This document shows positions 9,192 to 18,976 of a stretch of 40,765 nucleotides of DNA, piece by piece. This DNA comes from an uncultured Burkholderiales bacterium (GTDB lineage Bacteria; Pseudomonadota; Gammaproteobacteria; Burkholderiales; Eutrophovitaceae), in the NCBI GenBank assembly GCA_951812315.1, contig CATOSA010000009.1, positions 1 to 40,765 on the forward strand, read 5' to 3'. How positions within the stretch are numbered: the first letter of the stretch is position 1; the number at the start of each line of letters is the position of its first letter. Both the position numbers and the translations under genes were made by a program. The notes beneath the pieces are model-generated. The model saw only the letters and a list, made by a program, of their open reading frames with translations, searched no databases and was not told the DNA's origin.

Positions 9192-10421
9192 TCAACCACC
9201 AGTGCGCTCACGCGCCAGACGATAGTTGCGCACAGCATCCAGACTTGCGCCAACATTCGGCAGCTCGATTCGGATATCCGACTGCGCCAGCTGATCCAGC
9301 ATCTCGACCGCCGCCGCGACAGATGTATCGGTCGTATCGTAGTAGCTGGCGAGCCATTCGTTCGCTGCCCCCAGATCGGCTTTGTAGCCGGTCTCATCAC
9401 GTGCAAGTAGCGCGAGCCGCGCTCCAAGCAGGCGAAGTTTTACATTCTCGCGCAGAAAGAACGCCTGATCGGGCGCCAAAAGCGGAGTGGCTTGCGTATC
9501 GACGCGCTCAATACGGACCAGTCCGCGCAGATCCGCCCACATCTCGGAAAGCATCATGCGCCAGCCACTCGCCGAAGAATCGGATTCGGCGTCACCAGCT
9601 TCCAACGGACGCGTTTCAATCGACAGCGGCATGCCATCGACGGACGCAATAATGTTTTCGAGCTTGAGACCGATCCCGGTTACGTCGACAAACGGTGATG
9701 CCTTGAGCCGCTCGATATCTTCCGCGATAACCCGCCGCAACTGAGTCAGTTGCGGCCGGTCTGACCGGGCGAGACGCGCATCGGCAGCCTCAAGCGCGAT
9801 CAGCGCCGCTTTTACATTGCTCGCCAGCTGCAATTGCTGACTCGCGACCAGCAATATTTGCTCGACTTCGGCCAGTGTCCAGTCATCACGAGACAATGAA
9901 AGTTCGTTGTAGAGGGAGTCCATTGCGAGTCGCTGATTCTGAACATCCACCAATCGCGCGTCGAGCTGACCTACTCGTGCTTCGACGTCACGCGCAACGT
10001 CCCTGGCATCGGTGGAAAGTCTGCGACTATCGCTGCCGATGGTTTCGATCTCGGCAAGCTTTCTCGCCAACTCGAGTTCGAGCTCTGCCGTTACCCGGCG
10101 TGACTCAAATACCTGCCATGCGGAAAATCCGGCTGCAGCAAGCGCCACTAATAACGCGAAAGCGGCCATCGGCCCACCGCGCGAACGCTGCCTCGCCGTA
10201 CTTCGGTCATTGCCCGAATCATCTTGATTCATTTCGTTCGCGGCACTGTCTGGCGATCGAGATTTTGACGTCCCGGCCTCAACCGAGGCACCAGCCCCCG
10301 TATCATCGCGTGCCTTGCCGACCGAATTCCCGGCATCAGCGCTTCCGTCGTCAGCAGTGGCACCGGTTTTGGCGTCACCAGCGGACTGGCCGATTTTTTC
10401 CTCAGAGTCTTTTTTGCTCAT
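9192..10421 (-). CDS. hemX: HemX family protein
   Basis: This 409-residue protein has a low-complexity hydrophilic cytoplasmic N-terminus rich in Asp, Ser, Gly and Ala (about residues 1–80), one transmembrane helix (MAAFALLVALAAAGFSAW, about 85–103), a coiled-coil stretch (ELELARKLAEIETIG onward) and a HemX domain including LYNELSLSRDDWTLAEVEQI and LLASQQLQLA-type sequence. HemX is often mislabelled uroporphyrinogen-III methyltransferase, but the SAM-binding domain of that enzyme is absent. The role is probably structural or accessory in tetrapyrrole synthesis. It lies between hemD and hemY. Confidence 0.9.
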   Translation of the reverse strand: MSKKDSEEKIGQSAGDAKTGATADDGSADAGNSVGKARDDTGAGASVEAGTSKSRSPDSAANEMNQDDSGNDRSTARQRSRGGPMAAFALLVALAAAGFSAWQVFESRRVTAELELELARKLAEIETIGSDSRRLSTDARDVARDVEARVGQLDARLVDVQNQRLAMDSLYNELSLSRDDWTLAEVEQILLVASQQLQLASNVKAALIALEAADARLARSDRPQLTQLRRVIAEDIERLKASPFVDVTGIGLKLENIIASVDGMPLSIETRPLEAGDAESDSSASGWRMMLSEMWADLRGLVRIERVDTQATPLLAPDQAFFLRENVKLRLLGARLALLARDETGYKADLGAANEWLASYYDTTDTSVAAAVEMLDQLAQSDIRIELPNVGASLDAVRNYRLARERTGG

Positions 10422-10536
10422 GACTTGTCCGGTAAGACTGCGTCCAGTCGTTGTGCTTTACCAGCGTAATTCTTCATCAGTGTAATGTTTCACGAGTGAT
10501 TGCCATGCAAATGTAGTGCTTTGCCCGTTTAATCCT

Positions 10537-11313
10537 TCAAGACGATCTACGCTCGCTGAACCACTTCCCAAGACCGCTTGCAAAACCCGAATCTTCGCCT
10601 GCGCAGACAAATATCGTTCTCACAGCTCTCGCGTATCCCCGCCCTGCAACATGCGGATGGTTTACAAAAAGCGGCGTATCTCGCAGCAAATCACCACGAT
10701 CCCCTGCAATGGTAAACAGATTGTCCACTATCTCACCACTTGTTGCCGTCCACGCCGAAATCCGCCCTTCACGAAGTTGCGGCTCGATTTCTGAAAAATC
10801 GCTGTCCGGCAATATCCGACGATAGCATTTCAGATCCGAAACCTGCGCACCGCGCTGTGTCAAGCCAGACGCAAGCGTTTCGCTACCAGTTTCGCCTCGA
10901 ACAATCAGAATCGAGCGTCCGTTGACCGCCTGCAACCCTGCACATTCAAGTAACGCTTTACTGCCACCACCCCGCGCCGGGACGACAATGTCGCGCACAC
11001 CTGCCTTCTTCAATGCGCTCGCGGTGCTCCGGCCAACCGCAGCGAATTGAACATTACCTGACAGGCGACCCGATTCGGCAATCAGTTTCATCGCGATCCG
11101 CGCAGCGGTCGGACTCACAAAAATGAGCACGTCCACGCTCGCCATTCCGGCGAGCGAAGACCTTATTCTAGACTGTTGATACTTGACGATCTTCACCCCG
11201 GGAAACCGGTACGCAATACCACCCGCCTCCTTGATCACCTTCTCCAGTGGCGCGCACTGATCGGCGGGACGGGTAACCAGAACACCTGCACCACCAAGAT
11301 CGCAATCGGTCAC
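10537..11313 (-). CDS. hemD: Uroporphyrinogen-III synthase
   Basis: This 258-residue protein matches the two-lobed HemD fold: N-terminal VLVTRPADQCAPL, FVSPTAARIAM, VGRSTASALKKAGV, and in the second lobe LIVRGETGSETLA and WTATSGEIVDNLF. HemD cyclises hydroxymethylbilane with inversion of ring D to give uroporphyrinogen III. The family is poorly conserved overall, so position is strong support: its ATG overlaps the hemC stop (ATGA), a translational coupling of consecutive pathway steps. About 115 bp separate it from hemX, so hemX may be separately translated or transcribed. Confidence 0.92.
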   Translation of the reverse strand: MTDCDLGGAGVLVTRPADQCAPLEKVIKEAGGIAYRFPGVKIVKYQQSRIRSSLAGMASVDVLIFVSPTAARIAMKLIAESGRLSGNVQFAAVGRSTASALKKAGVRDIVVPARGGGSKALLECAGLQAVNGRSILIVRGETGSETLASGLTQRGAQVSDLKCYRRILPDSDFSEIEPQLREGRISAWTATSGEIVDNLFTIAGDRGDLLRDTPLFVNHPHVAGRGYARAVRTIFVCAGEDSGFASGLGKWFSERRSS

Positions 11314-12254
11314 GCCAAATCATCCAGCGAAGCAAGTATTTCCTTCGCACCACGGTCGGCAAGACGCTGAGCCACATCCTGCCCAATCTTGCCAGGTGTC
11401 GATTCCGAACTGCGCATTGTCACTTCGTCCTCAATCAATCTCGATCCGTCAGGCGTAGCAACGAAACCGCGCAAACGTATTTGCTCCCCAATGATCTGCG
11501 CATAACCACCAAGCGGCACACTGCAACTACCTGCCAGCGCCCTGGACAGGCTGCGCTCAGCCTCGACGCATTGACGTGTCGGCATGTCCTCGAGCGGTGC
11601 CAGCAACTCGCGCAGATCCTGGCGATCGGCGTGGCATTCAATGCCGAGAGCACCCTGTCCGACTGCCGGCAGGCTTTCTTCCGGTTCAAGCAACTGTGCG
11701 ATGCGCTGCTGCAAACCCAGTCGCTCAAGCCCCACGGCAGCGAGAATGATTGCCGCATATTGATCTTCATCGAGTTTGCGCAAGCGCGTCTGCACGTTTC
11801 CACGTAGCGGCTGTACCTGCAATTCGGGATAGCGCGCCTTGATCTGGCTTTGGCGTCTGAGACTGGAAGTGCCGACAACGCTGCCGACCGGCAGCGCGCG
11901 AAGATTGTCAAACCTGTTCGATACGAATGCATCGCGCGGCTCATCCCGAATCGTGACTGCGGCAATCACAAACCCGTCAGGAAGCTCCATCGGAACATCT
12001 TTCATCGAATGTACGGCAATATCGGCACGGCCGTCCTGCATGGCCAGTTCGAGTTCCTTCACAAACAGCCCCTTGCCACCAACTTTTGACAGCGACCTGT
12101 CCTGAATACGATCGCCTTCTGTGGTCATTCCGAGCACAGAGACAACGACATCGGGATGAAGTTTTTCAATGAGCGAGCGGACATGGTGGGCCTGCCACAG
12201 TGCAAGTTTGCTTTCGCGGCTGGCAATAACGATGGTTTTGGGGCTGGGTTGCAA
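11310..12254 (-). CDS. hemC: Hydroxymethylbilane synthase (porphobilinogen deaminase)
   Basis: This 314-residue enzyme condenses four porphobilinogens into hydroxymethylbilane. Clear landmarks are IASRESKLALWQA at the N-terminus, KGLFVKELE, HSMKDVP, GTSSLRRQ, LRGNVQTRLRKLD and the dipyrromethane cofactor attachment site GSCSVPLGGY with the conserved cysteine at residue 244. Length is normal. It overlaps hemD by four bases and lies about 105 bp downstream of the AlgR-type gene, the gene order seen in Pseudomonas (algR–hemC). Confidence 0.96.
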   Translation of the reverse strand: MQPSPKTIVIASRESKLALWQAHHVRSLIEKLHPDVVVSVLGMTTEGDRIQDRSLSKVGGKGLFVKELELAMQDGRADIAVHSMKDVPMELPDGFVIAAVTIRDEPRDAFVSNRFDNLRALPVGSVVGTSSLRRQSQIKARYPELQVQPLRGNVQTRLRKLDEDQYAAIILAAVGLERLGLQQRIAQLLEPEESLPAVGQGALGIECHADRQDLRELLAPLEDMPTRQCVEAERSLSRALAGSCSVPLGGYAQIIGEQIRLRGFVATPDGSRLIEDEVTMRSSESTPGKIGQDVAQRLADRGAKEILASLDDLA

Positions 12255-12358
12255 AGTCGAAACTCAATTTGCGAGCAAAATGTTCGAAATTTTCAATCTG
12301 GCGAAGTGTTATAGCTGCGAACGTGTCGGACCGGGCAGTTCGACTAGTTTGTCAAACA

Positions 12359-13663
12359 CTACAAATTACGAGCGCCGCGTACCCGAAGCCGTTCGCGCTC
12401 GGCCATCAGTGTATCGAACTCCGCCGCATTCATTATCCACAATCCGCTGCGTGAAATTCGTTGAAAGAACTGCTCGACCAACCACACGCGCCGGTCCTCT
12501 CGCCAAATATAGTACGCATTTTCAAATGTGCCGCCCATTCCGGCGTTCAACTTCTCGCTGCCATGCTCCGAACTTCCAAACGCCCGGGCCAATTTGGCGA
12601 CTACCGGGAGAAAGCGCTGTTCGTCAAACGTAACGACTGACCGCACCAATTCGCCCTGGCGGTAAAACAGCACGATTTCGATCGCCTGTTCGCCACCCAC
12701 ATGTTCGGCTGCACCACCCGAACGTTGACACTGAAGGCTGGTGTCGTGCTGCTCGCAATAATAGATATTCCGGTCAAGCTCAGCGATGTTGCTACCTGCC
12801 CGCGGCAAATCTGAAAGCCCGGATAATTCTGCCGCGTTCGAAGCTTCCGCAAAGGAAACGACACATAGCGCAACGACCGTCATACCAAGCAGATTCACGT
12901 AGTACTTTTCCCGAGCATGTCTGACGACATGCTGTTGCCGGCGGCTAACCGCCAGCGTTTCATCGACATCACGCACGCGAACCACCCAGCGTGCGTCCGA
13001 ACCGCCGACCGTCTCTTTTTCAAACGCCTCGATATACTCCTTCGCGACCAGGCAGTTGCGATGAATGCGCACAAAACGATCTGTGAACTCCTGCTCGAGG
13101 CGGGACAAAGACTCTTCCAGCAGGATTTCGCGATCTGCTGTTCGAATTGTGACGTACTTGAGCTCTGCGCGCAGGTGGCGAATCTCCGAAACCGGCACCA
13201 GCAACACCTTGCCGCGCTCCTGGGCGGAAAAATGGGATCTTGCGTCCAGCGCTACGTCATTGAGCACGTCGAGCGATACGCGCGTGATGGAGCGTGTCCG
13301 TGCCAACGCGTCATGCAAGCGCCGCAACCGGATCGGCTTGACGAGATAGTCGATGGCATGCAATTCAAATGCGCTGATCGCGTAGTCATCGTACGCGGTC
13401 GTAAAAATCACATGCGGCGGTTCATCGAGTTTATGCAAATGCTGCGCTGTTTCGAGGCCATCCAATTCAGGCATGCGGATATCCATCAACACAACATCGA
13501 CTGGCTGTTTCTCGATCAACTCGAGCAAGCGTCTGCCATTTTCGGCCTCGACGACCATTTCAAGTGGTAACATTTCCGACACATCTTGCAAAAGATCCTT
13601 GAGCCGGTTTCGCGCCGGAGCCTCGTCATCCGTCACTGCAACTCTTAGCTTGGTTGCGCTCAT
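12359..13663 (-). CDS. LytTR response regulator (AlgR-like) with C-terminal membrane/periplasmic extension
   Basis: The protein has 434 residues. Residues 1–125 form a receiver with acidic pocket DDE (12–14), phosphorylatable D61 in LMDIRMPELDG, T88/T89 and K109. Residues 150–250 form a LytTR DNA-binding domain (FVRIHRNCLVAKEYI, LAVSRRQQ). AlgR normally ends here at about 250 residues. Instead the frame continues through a positively flanked hydrophobic stretch (254–274) with a signal-peptide-like end SNA/AEL, then about 160 residues with a cysteine pair (C303, C312). I recognise no family for this last part. Either two genes are fused by loss of a stop, or this is a membrane-tethered regulator. 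A separate start (ATG 12883, or a GTG slightly upstream) for an exported protein remains possible. It is coupled to the kinase by a TGATG overlap and preceded by GGAGG. Confidence 0.82.
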   Translation of the reverse strand: MSATKLRVAVTDDEAPARNRLKDLLQDVSEMLPLEMVVEAENGRRLLELIEKQPVDVVLMDIRMPELDGLETAQHLHKLDEPPHVIFTTAYDDYAISAFELHAIDYLVKPIRLRRLHDALARTRSITRVSLDVLNDVALDARSHFSAQERGKVLLVPVSEIRHLRAELKYVTIRTADREILLEESLSRLEQEFTDRFVRIHRNCLVAKEYIEAFEKETVGGSDARWVVRVRDVDETLAVSRRQQHVVRHAREKYYVNLLGMTVVALCVVSFAEASNAAELSGLSDLPRAGSNIAELDRNIYYCEQHDTSLQCQRSGGAAEHVGGEQAIEIVLFYRQGELVRSVVTFDEQRFLPVVAKLARAFGSSEHGSEKLNAGMGGTFENAYYIWREDRRVWLVEQFFQRISRSGLWIMNAAEFDTLMAERERLRVRGARNL

Positions 13664-14670
13664 CAGGCCTCCTTGACGTAGGGCAGGTTGATACGCACCT
13701 CGAAGTTTCCGCCTTCAGCGCGGGTAGAAAGCCGCGCTTCCGCGTCAAAGTGCAATTGCAACCTTTCCGTAATATTCGCCAGCGCCATCTTGTTACCAGC
13801 TTGCTGGCGTGCCTGTTCACTTAATGGATTGGTGAGCAATATTTCCAGATTTTCCGACTTCTTGTGAATATCAATTGAGATCGTTCCCGGTTTCGAAGAC
13901 GGCTCTATCCCGTGATAGACCGCATTCTCCAGCAGCGGCTGCAGGATCAGCGGCGGCACCATCACATCCCCGGGAATATCATCTACCCGCCACACGACAT
14001 TGAGTCTGTCTCCCAGCCAGAGCGATTCGATCCCGAGATACTGCTTGCAAAGTTCAAGTTCCTGCTCAAGCGGTATGAGCTTGCGATTATCCGCCATGAG
14101 CACACGAAAAAGCTCGGACAGGTCTTCGAGGGCGGTTTCCGCGCGACGTGGTTCCGCTCGCATCAGGCTCAATACTGCGTTCAGGCTGTTGAAGAAAAAA
14201 TGCGGCCTGATTCGCGCCTGCAGCCTTGCTTCGGTCAGCGCAGGCGACAACGTGCGATTTCGCAAGTCAAAATACGCGATCAGTGCCAGCGATAACAATG
14301 CGGTAAACAGCCAGTAACGAATCAGCCTGGAGATGCTGTCCAGTTCGGGCAAGAGTATCCACACGAACTGAACAATTCCCGTGACGATGACGATTTCCAC
14401 AACGACAATGCACAGTACGGCGATCTTGTAGTCCATCCTGCGCAGCCAATAGGTGATCACGCCGAGCACCAGCAATGAAATAATCGTCACCGGAAGCACA
14501 AACGCAATAGTTGCTGCGGATGCTTCCAGCCAGCCACTCAAGGACGCGTTGCGCACCGCCTCTGACAGCAATGTTGCCACGCTAACAATCACCAGTATCC
14601 GCATCATGACGCCCAGATTTCGAAAATCGGGCAGCGGATTGATCACGCCGTTCTGATTTATACTTGCCAT
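13663..14670 (-). CDS. AlgZ/FimS-type sensor histidine kinase (HisKA_5 class)
   Basis: This 335-residue protein has several transmembrane helices (roughly residues 21–37, 52–74, 82–106, 118–134), then the histidine-kinase motif [17 protein letters not shown] with phospho-acceptor H157, and an ATPase domain with [13 protein letters not shown] and [11 protein letters not shown]. This is the LytS/AlgZ type of kinase that pairs with LytTR regulators; it lacks a classical periplasmic sensor domain. I prefer the ATG at 14670. An in-frame TTG at 14748 would run into the divergent argH. It is coupled to the downstream regulator. In Pseudomonas the homologous pair controls alginate and type IV pili; I see no target genes here. 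Confidence 0.87.
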   Translation of the reverse strand: MASINQNGVINPLPDFRNLGVMMRILVIVSVATLLSEAVRNASLSGWLEASAATIAFVLPVTIISLLVLGVITYWLRRMDYKIAVLCIVVVEIVIVTGIVQFVWILLPELDSISRLIRYWLFTALLSLALIAYFDLRNRTLSPALTEARLQARIRPHFFFNSLNAVLSLMRAEPRRAETALEDLSELFRVLMADNRKLIPLEQELELCKQYLGIESLWLGDRLNVVWRVDDIPGDVMVPPLILQPLLENAVYHGIEPSSKPGTISIDIHKKSENLEILLTNPLSEQARQQAGNKMALANITERLQLHFDAEARLSTRAEGGNFEVRINLPYVKEA

Positions 14671-14770
14671 CTGTTCTGACGCAGGCAAGTGGCGTTCCCG
14701 GTATAAGGCGCGGAGAAGGGTTCGCTCATTGCATTTTCCACGATTCAATTCCGATATAGCGCCTCTTCCG

Positions 14771-16177
14771 ATGCAACGAAAGAAGACACCGCCGAAAAGC
14801 GGCCTGAAAGGCTGGTCAGGCCGATTCAGCGAACCCGTAGACGAACTGGTAAAGCGCTATACCGCTTCGGTCGAGTTTGACCGGCGCCTTGCCGGCTTCG
14901 ATATCCAGGGTTCGCTGGCGCACGCTCGCATGTTGCATACCTGCGGCGTGCTGTCCGCGCAGGATGTCAGCGATATCGAGCGTGGCCTGGCAGACATTGC
15001 CGCGGAAATCGAGCGCGACGAATTCGACTGGTCGATCGACCAGGAAGATGTACACCTGAACATCGAAAAACGCCTGACCGAACTGGTCGGCGATGCCGGC
15101 AAGCGGTTGCACACGGGGCGCTCCAGGAACGATCAGGTCGCCACCGATATCCGCCTGTATCTGCGCGACGCGACTGACCGGATTCTCGCGCTGATACGGA
15201 CTCTGCAGGAGAATCTGGTGACTCTTGCCGAGCAACACGTCGATACGCTGATGCCCGGCTTTACCCATCTGCAAGTGGCGCAGCCGGTTTCGTTCGCCCA
15301 TCATCTGATGGCGTACTACGAAATGACGCTGCGTGACGCGCAACGCTTCTCCGAGTGCCGAAATCGGGTCAACCAGTTGCCGCTCGGAGCGGCGGCGCTC
15401 GCCGGAACGACGTTCCCGATTGACCGCGAACAGGTTGCCCGTGAGCTCGGATTTGACGGCGTATGCAGCAACTCTCTCGACGCGGTTTCGGATCGTGATT
15501 TCGCGATCGAATTCTGCGCGGACGCCGCGCTGCTGATGATGCACCTGTCGCGCCTGTCCGAAGAGCTGATCGTCTGGATGAGCCCGCGTTTCGGTTTCAT
15601 CGAGCTGGCCGATCGCTTTTGTACCGGCTCTTCAATCATGCCGCAGAAGAAAAATCCCGACGTTCCGGAACTGGTGCGCGGCAAGACAGGCCGCATCAAC
15701 GGTCACCTGGTAGCCCTGCTTACGCTCATGAAAGCGCAGCCGCTCGCTTACAACAAGGACAACCAGGAAGACAAGGAACCACTGTTCGATACAGCCGATA
15801 CCGTGATCGCAACGCTTCGAATCTATGCTGATCTGTTTACCGGAGTCAAAGTCAACAAGGACGCAATGCGCGCAGCAGCCGCGCAGGGATTTGCGACTGC
15901 CACAGACCTTGCCGATTACCTCGTCAAGAAAGGACTTCCGTTTCGCGAAGCGCACGAGGCGGTCGCGCGCGCAGTGCGGCTCGCGTCCGAAAAAGGCGTG
16001 GACCTGGCCGAATTGTCTCTCGGCGAATTGCAGCAGTTCTCGACGCTGGTCGGAGAAGACGCCCTGGATCAGCTTTCTCTGGACGGTGCACTGGCTGCGC
16101 GCAATCATACTGGCGGCACTGCACCCGAACAGGTCAGACGGGCAATCGCGCTGGCGCGCAAAACGCTGTCGGCCTGA
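14771..16177 (+). CDS. argH: Argininosuccinate lyase
   Basis: This 468-residue enzyme splits argininosuccinate into arginine and fumarate, the last step of arginine synthesis. The N-terminus [41 protein letters not shown]-type sequence ([13 protein letters not shown]) and the fumarase-superfamily signature [15 protein letters not shown] are all intact. The ATG at 14771 fits family starts. A TTG at 14729 has a GGAGAAGGG stretch before it, so a 14-residue longer form cannot be excluded. It is divergent from the algZ-like gene, sharing about 100 bp of promoter space, the same arrangement as in Pseudomonas. Confidence 0.96.
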   Translation: MQRKKTPPKSGLKGWSGRFSEPVDELVKRYTASVEFDRRLAGFDIQGSLAHARMLHTCGVLSAQDVSDIERGLADIAAEIERDEFDWSIDQEDVHLNIEKRLTELVGDAGKRLHTGRSRNDQVATDIRLYLRDATDRILALIRTLQENLVTLAEQHVDTLMPGFTHLQVAQPVSFAHHLMAYYEMTLRDAQRFSECRNRVNQLPLGAAALAGTTFPIDREQVARELGFDGVCSNSLDAVSDRDFAIEFCADAALLMMHLSRLSEELIVWMSPRFGFIELADRFCTGSSIMPQKKNPDVPELVRGKTGRINGHLVALLTLMKAQPLAYNKDNQEDKEPLFDTADTVIATLRIYADLFTGVKVNKDAMRAAAAQGFATATDLADYLVKKGLPFREAHEAVARAVRLASEKGVDLAELSLGELQQFSTLVGEDALDQLSLDGALAARNHTGGTAPEQVRRAIALARKTLSA

Positions 16178-16228
16178 ACGCGACTTGTCAAAGTTCCGGT
16201 AGCCCGGCCAGCACGTCAGGGAAGCGTG

Positions 16229-17134
16229 ATGACTGTCCCGGAAAAACTTGCGCCAAGCTTAACCCGCATCAGCGCGCAAATCAGCGATCGGAGCGGTCGG
16301 ACATTCGAAGCGAGGAACGTCAATAGCGTTTCGGGCGGCTGCATTAATACGGCGCTGATCATCAGCGATGGCGGAGCCTCCTACTTCGTCAAGCTCAATG
16401 CAGCGCATCGCCTGCCGATGTTTGAGGCGGAAGCAGACGGATTGCACGAACTTGCTGCGGCAAATGCGTTGCGCGTGCCCGCGCCAATGTGTCACGGCAA
16501 TGACAACGCATACTCGTGGCTGGTTCTCGAACATCTTGCAGCCCTGGGCTCACGGGCCAGGCCGGACTGGGACCAACTCGGCCGCGGCCTGGCAGATCTG
16601 CATCGTCGCCGTCATGAACGGTATGGTTGGCACCGTGACAATACCCTCGGTTCGACAGATCAAGTCAATACCCGCTCGAACAGCTGGATTGATTTTCTGC
16701 GCGCACACAGAATCGGTTTTCAGCTTGATCTGGCCCGGCGCAACGGTTTCGAAGGCGAGTTGCAAGCAGGCGGCGAGCGCTTGCTCGACAACATGAGTGC
16801 GTTCTTCCGCGACTATGTGCCAGATGCCTCACTTCTGCACGGCGACCTGTGGTCAGGAAATATCGGCTTTCTAGACGGCGGTGAGGCTGTAATTTTCGAC
16901 CCTGCAGTCTATTTCGGTGACCGCGAGGCGGATATCGCGATGAGCGAACTGTTTGGCGGCTTTGACCGGGCCTTTTACAGCGCATACCAGTCGGTGTGGC
17001 CACTGGACAAGGGATTTCACACCCGCAAGCACCTCTACAACCTCTACCATTTGTTAAATCATCTCAACCTGTTCGGACAAGGCTATCTGGCACGCTGCGA
17101 AGCAACCATAGGTGGTCTGCTAGCCAGGTTGTAG
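16229..17134 (+). CDS. Fructosamine/ketosamine-3-kinase family protein
   Basis: This 301-residue protein has the aminoglycoside-phosphotransferase-like fold of the fructosamine kinase family. Visible motifs are NSVSGGCINTALII near the N-terminus, YFVKLN with the ATP-binding lysine, catalytic loop LLHGDLWSGNIGF and metal-binding VIFDPAVYFGDREADIAM. Family members phosphorylate ketosamines on glycated proteins and so trigger their repair; the substrate here is an inference. The ATG at 16229 has AGGGA seven bases upstream; a GTG overlaps at 16226. It follows argH by about 50 bp on the same strand and may be cotranscribed. Confidence 0.88.
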   Translation: MTVPEKLAPSLTRISAQISDRSGRTFEARNVNSVSGGCINTALIISDGGASYFVKLNAAHRLPMFEAEADGLHELAAANALRVPAPMCHGNDNAYSWLVLEHLAALGSRARPDWDQLGRGLADLHRRRHERYGWHRDNTLGSTDQVNTRSNSWIDFLRAHRIGFQLDLARRNGFEGELQAGGERLLDNMSAFFRDYVPDASLLHGDLWSGNIGFLDGGEAVIFDPAVYFGDREADIAMSELFGGFDRAFYSAYQSVWPLDKGFHTRKHLYNLYHLLNHLNLFGQGYLARCEATIGGLLARL

Positions 17135-17483
17135 AAGCAGCCATCGTTTCTTGTCAGCCAGTTGCTGCTGGCGACATGTTCAGGCAACGGTCGACACGGG
17201 TCGCTCGATACCCGAATGTCGGCGAGCGGCGACGATGCAGAGCACTGTTAACGGGTGTAAAGCAATTTTGAGTAAAATCCGACAGGATTTGGCAACTTCG
17301 CCAGTTGGCCCAGAGACCGCTTGCGATTTCGCGCCGATTGTTCCGTTGCCTGCGCGAAAGAATGCTGGCCGGTTTTCCCGCATATCAATGTGCCCGGTTC
17401 GTCACCAAATGTACGCAGCAACACGCGCCGGAACCACATTACAGACTAGAACGCTCTGACCGGCTCTTGCCGGGGGGAAGTAC
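17135..17483. other. Non-coding stretch upstream of the substrate-binding protein gene
   Basis: This 349-bp gap has no convincing ORF on either strand. Near its end is a small hairpin beside the ribosome site of the next gene. I see no clear promoter hexamers, although the promoter of the downstream gene is expected here. Confidence 0.45.
17460..17473 (+). promoter_or_regulatory. Small hairpin next to the ribosome site of the substrate-binding protein gene
   Basis: CCGGC TCTT GCCGG is a perfect five-base stem with a four-base loop. It touches the GGGGGGAAG ribosome site ahead of the ATG at 17484, so it could limit ribosome access. The size is small enough to occur by chance. Confidence 0.3.
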
Positions 17484-18839
17484 ATGAGAACTCCATATTG
17501 TTTTCGCCGTCTGGCCGTCACAGCGCTATTTGCGTTTGCAGCTATTACGGGCAGTCATTCACACGCCGAACAGGCAACAGTTCGCATCGGTTTTGTGACC
17601 TTCCTGTCAGGGCCCGCCGCAGAGCCGATCGGAATTCCGGCAAGAATTGCGGCGCAAGCGATCGTCGCGTCGCTGAACGCTGGCGAAGTGCCGCCCCCCT
17701 ACAATATGAACGGATTTTCCGGAGCACATCTGGAACTGGTCATCATCGACGAAGCCGGCAGTGTGGCCGGGCAGGTCGACACATTTCGCGATCTCGTCGA
17801 ACGGCAAAACGTCGACTTCGTCATCGGTTACGTTTCCAGCGAAAACTGCCTGGCAATTGCGCCGGTCGCAGAAACGCTGAAACAGCTGACGGTGCTGCTC
17901 GATTGCGGGACGCCACGTGTATTCGAGCAAGCCTCTTACAAATTTGTTTTCCGCACCCGAGCGCATTCGACCATGGATGCCGTCGCTGGCGCGCGCTACC
18001 TGCTGCAAACACGCCCGGAATTGACGGCATTTGCCGGCATCAATCTGGACGCGGTCTCGGGGCATGACTCGTGGACTGGCTGGACTGCGGCGATGGCCGC
18101 AATGAAGTCCGCTGCAACGATTTCTACTTCACAGATACCCGAGCTTGCTGCCGGCCGTTACGATCAGGAGATCTCGGCGCTGATGAACAGCGGTCCTTCC
18201 GTCATTCAATCGAGCCTGTGGGGCGCCGATCTCGAATCATTCACCCGACAGGCAAGCGCAAGTGGACTGTTCGAACACAGCGGCCTGCTGCTGACCGCCA
18301 GCGCACCTGACCTTGACCGTCTCGCCGGAAGCATTCCCGACGGCACGATCGTCGGCGCACGTGGTCTGAATGGCGTATTTGCAAAGCGAAGCCGCCTGAA
18401 CGAATGGTTGCAAAGCATTTACAAAGCGAAAACCGGACGTAATCCAGGCTACCCGGCATACAGTACGGCGCAGGCGTTTCTGGGGCTCAAGTCTGCTTAT
18501 GAGAAGGCGCGCCTTGGAAACATGATGCAAGCTTTTCCGATGGGTGCGGTGCCAGGTGTCAAGGAAGGCATGGAGAAGGCCTACGGAATGCCAGAGGCAG
18601 AGGATGTTGTTGCTGCGTTTGAGAACCTTGCATTCAATTCACCGGGCGGGAGAATCATGATGAAGCTGGGCAAAGGTCATCAGGCAGTACAAGGCACTGC
18701 GTACGGCACGGCGCGCACCGCCGACGGCAAAGTCCTCGTTGAGAACATAAAGTATTATCCGGTCGAGCTGGTTCAGCCACCTGAAGGTTTGTCCAGCATC
18801 GATTGGATAAAAGGCGGGTTGAATCCCGGCAAATGGTAG
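17484..18839 (+). CDS. Periplasmic substrate-binding protein, branched-chain amino acid (LivJ-like) type
   Basis: This 451-residue exported protein has a clear signal peptide (MRTPYCFRRLAVTALFAFA..., cleavage likely after SHSHA) followed by a type-1 periplasmic-binding fold beginning VRIGFVTFLSGPAA. Later landmarks are VDFVIGYVSSENCLAIAPV, QASYKFVFRTRA and IYKAKTGRNPGYPAYSTAQAF, typical of LivJ/AmiC-like ligand-binding proteins of ABC uptake systems. No permease or ATPase gene is adjacent, so it is an orphan component or a ligand sensor. A strong ribosome site (GGGGGGAAG) precedes the ATG by three bases. The ligand cannot be inferred. Confidence 0.82.
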   Translation: MRTPYCFRRLAVTALFAFAAITGSHSHAEQATVRIGFVTFLSGPAAEPIGIPARIAAQAIVASLNAGEVPPPYNMNGFSGAHLELVIIDEAGSVAGQVDTFRDLVERQNVDFVIGYVSSENCLAIAPVAETLKQLTVLLDCGTPRVFEQASYKFVFRTRAHSTMDAVAGARYLLQTRPELTAFAGINLDAVSGHDSWTGWTAAMAAMKSAATISTSQIPELAAGRYDQEISALMNSGPSVIQSSLWGADLESFTRQASASGLFEHSGLLLTASAPDLDRLAGSIPDGTIVGARGLNGVFAKRSRLNEWLQSIYKAKTGRNPGYPAYSTAQAFLGLKSAYEKARLGNMMQAFPMGAVPGVKEGMEKAYGMPEAEDVVAAFENLAFNSPGGRIMMKLGKGHQAVQGTAYGTARTADGKVLVENIKYYPVELVQPPEGLSSIDWIKGGLNPGKW

Positions 18840-18935
18840 TAGCCGTGCCGAGTGCGTGTATTTCGGGCTCACGCAAATGCATTGCGCATTGCAAGTGCTC
18901 AGCGCGCGCTTCCTCATTGATTCGCCCACAGGCAT

Positions 18936-18976
18936 AAAAAAGCCCGGCCGGCGATCAGTTAACATGCGAACCGGGT
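18936..18976 (-). terminator. Possible rho-independent terminator reading on the minus strand
   Basis: On the minus strand a five-base stem CCCGG/CCGGG encloses a loop of about 23 bases and is followed by six T. Neither flanking gene is on the minus strand, so its transcript is unknown. A short minus-strand frame of 16 codons (18997–19047, MRDQIIRETMFSRKNK) lies just upstream of it. The stem is short and the loop long, so this is weak. Confidence 0.3.

Noticed and set aside
10478..10522. AGTGTAATGTTTCAC and TGTAGTGCTT, similar to the MITE end
   Set aside because: The two matches are short, in direct rather than inverted orientation, and have no paired arms. They could be chance or a very degraded relic.
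14816..15544. 242-codon minus-strand ORF across argH
   Set aside because: Shadow of argH, whose plus-strand frame has all argininosuccinate lyase motifs.
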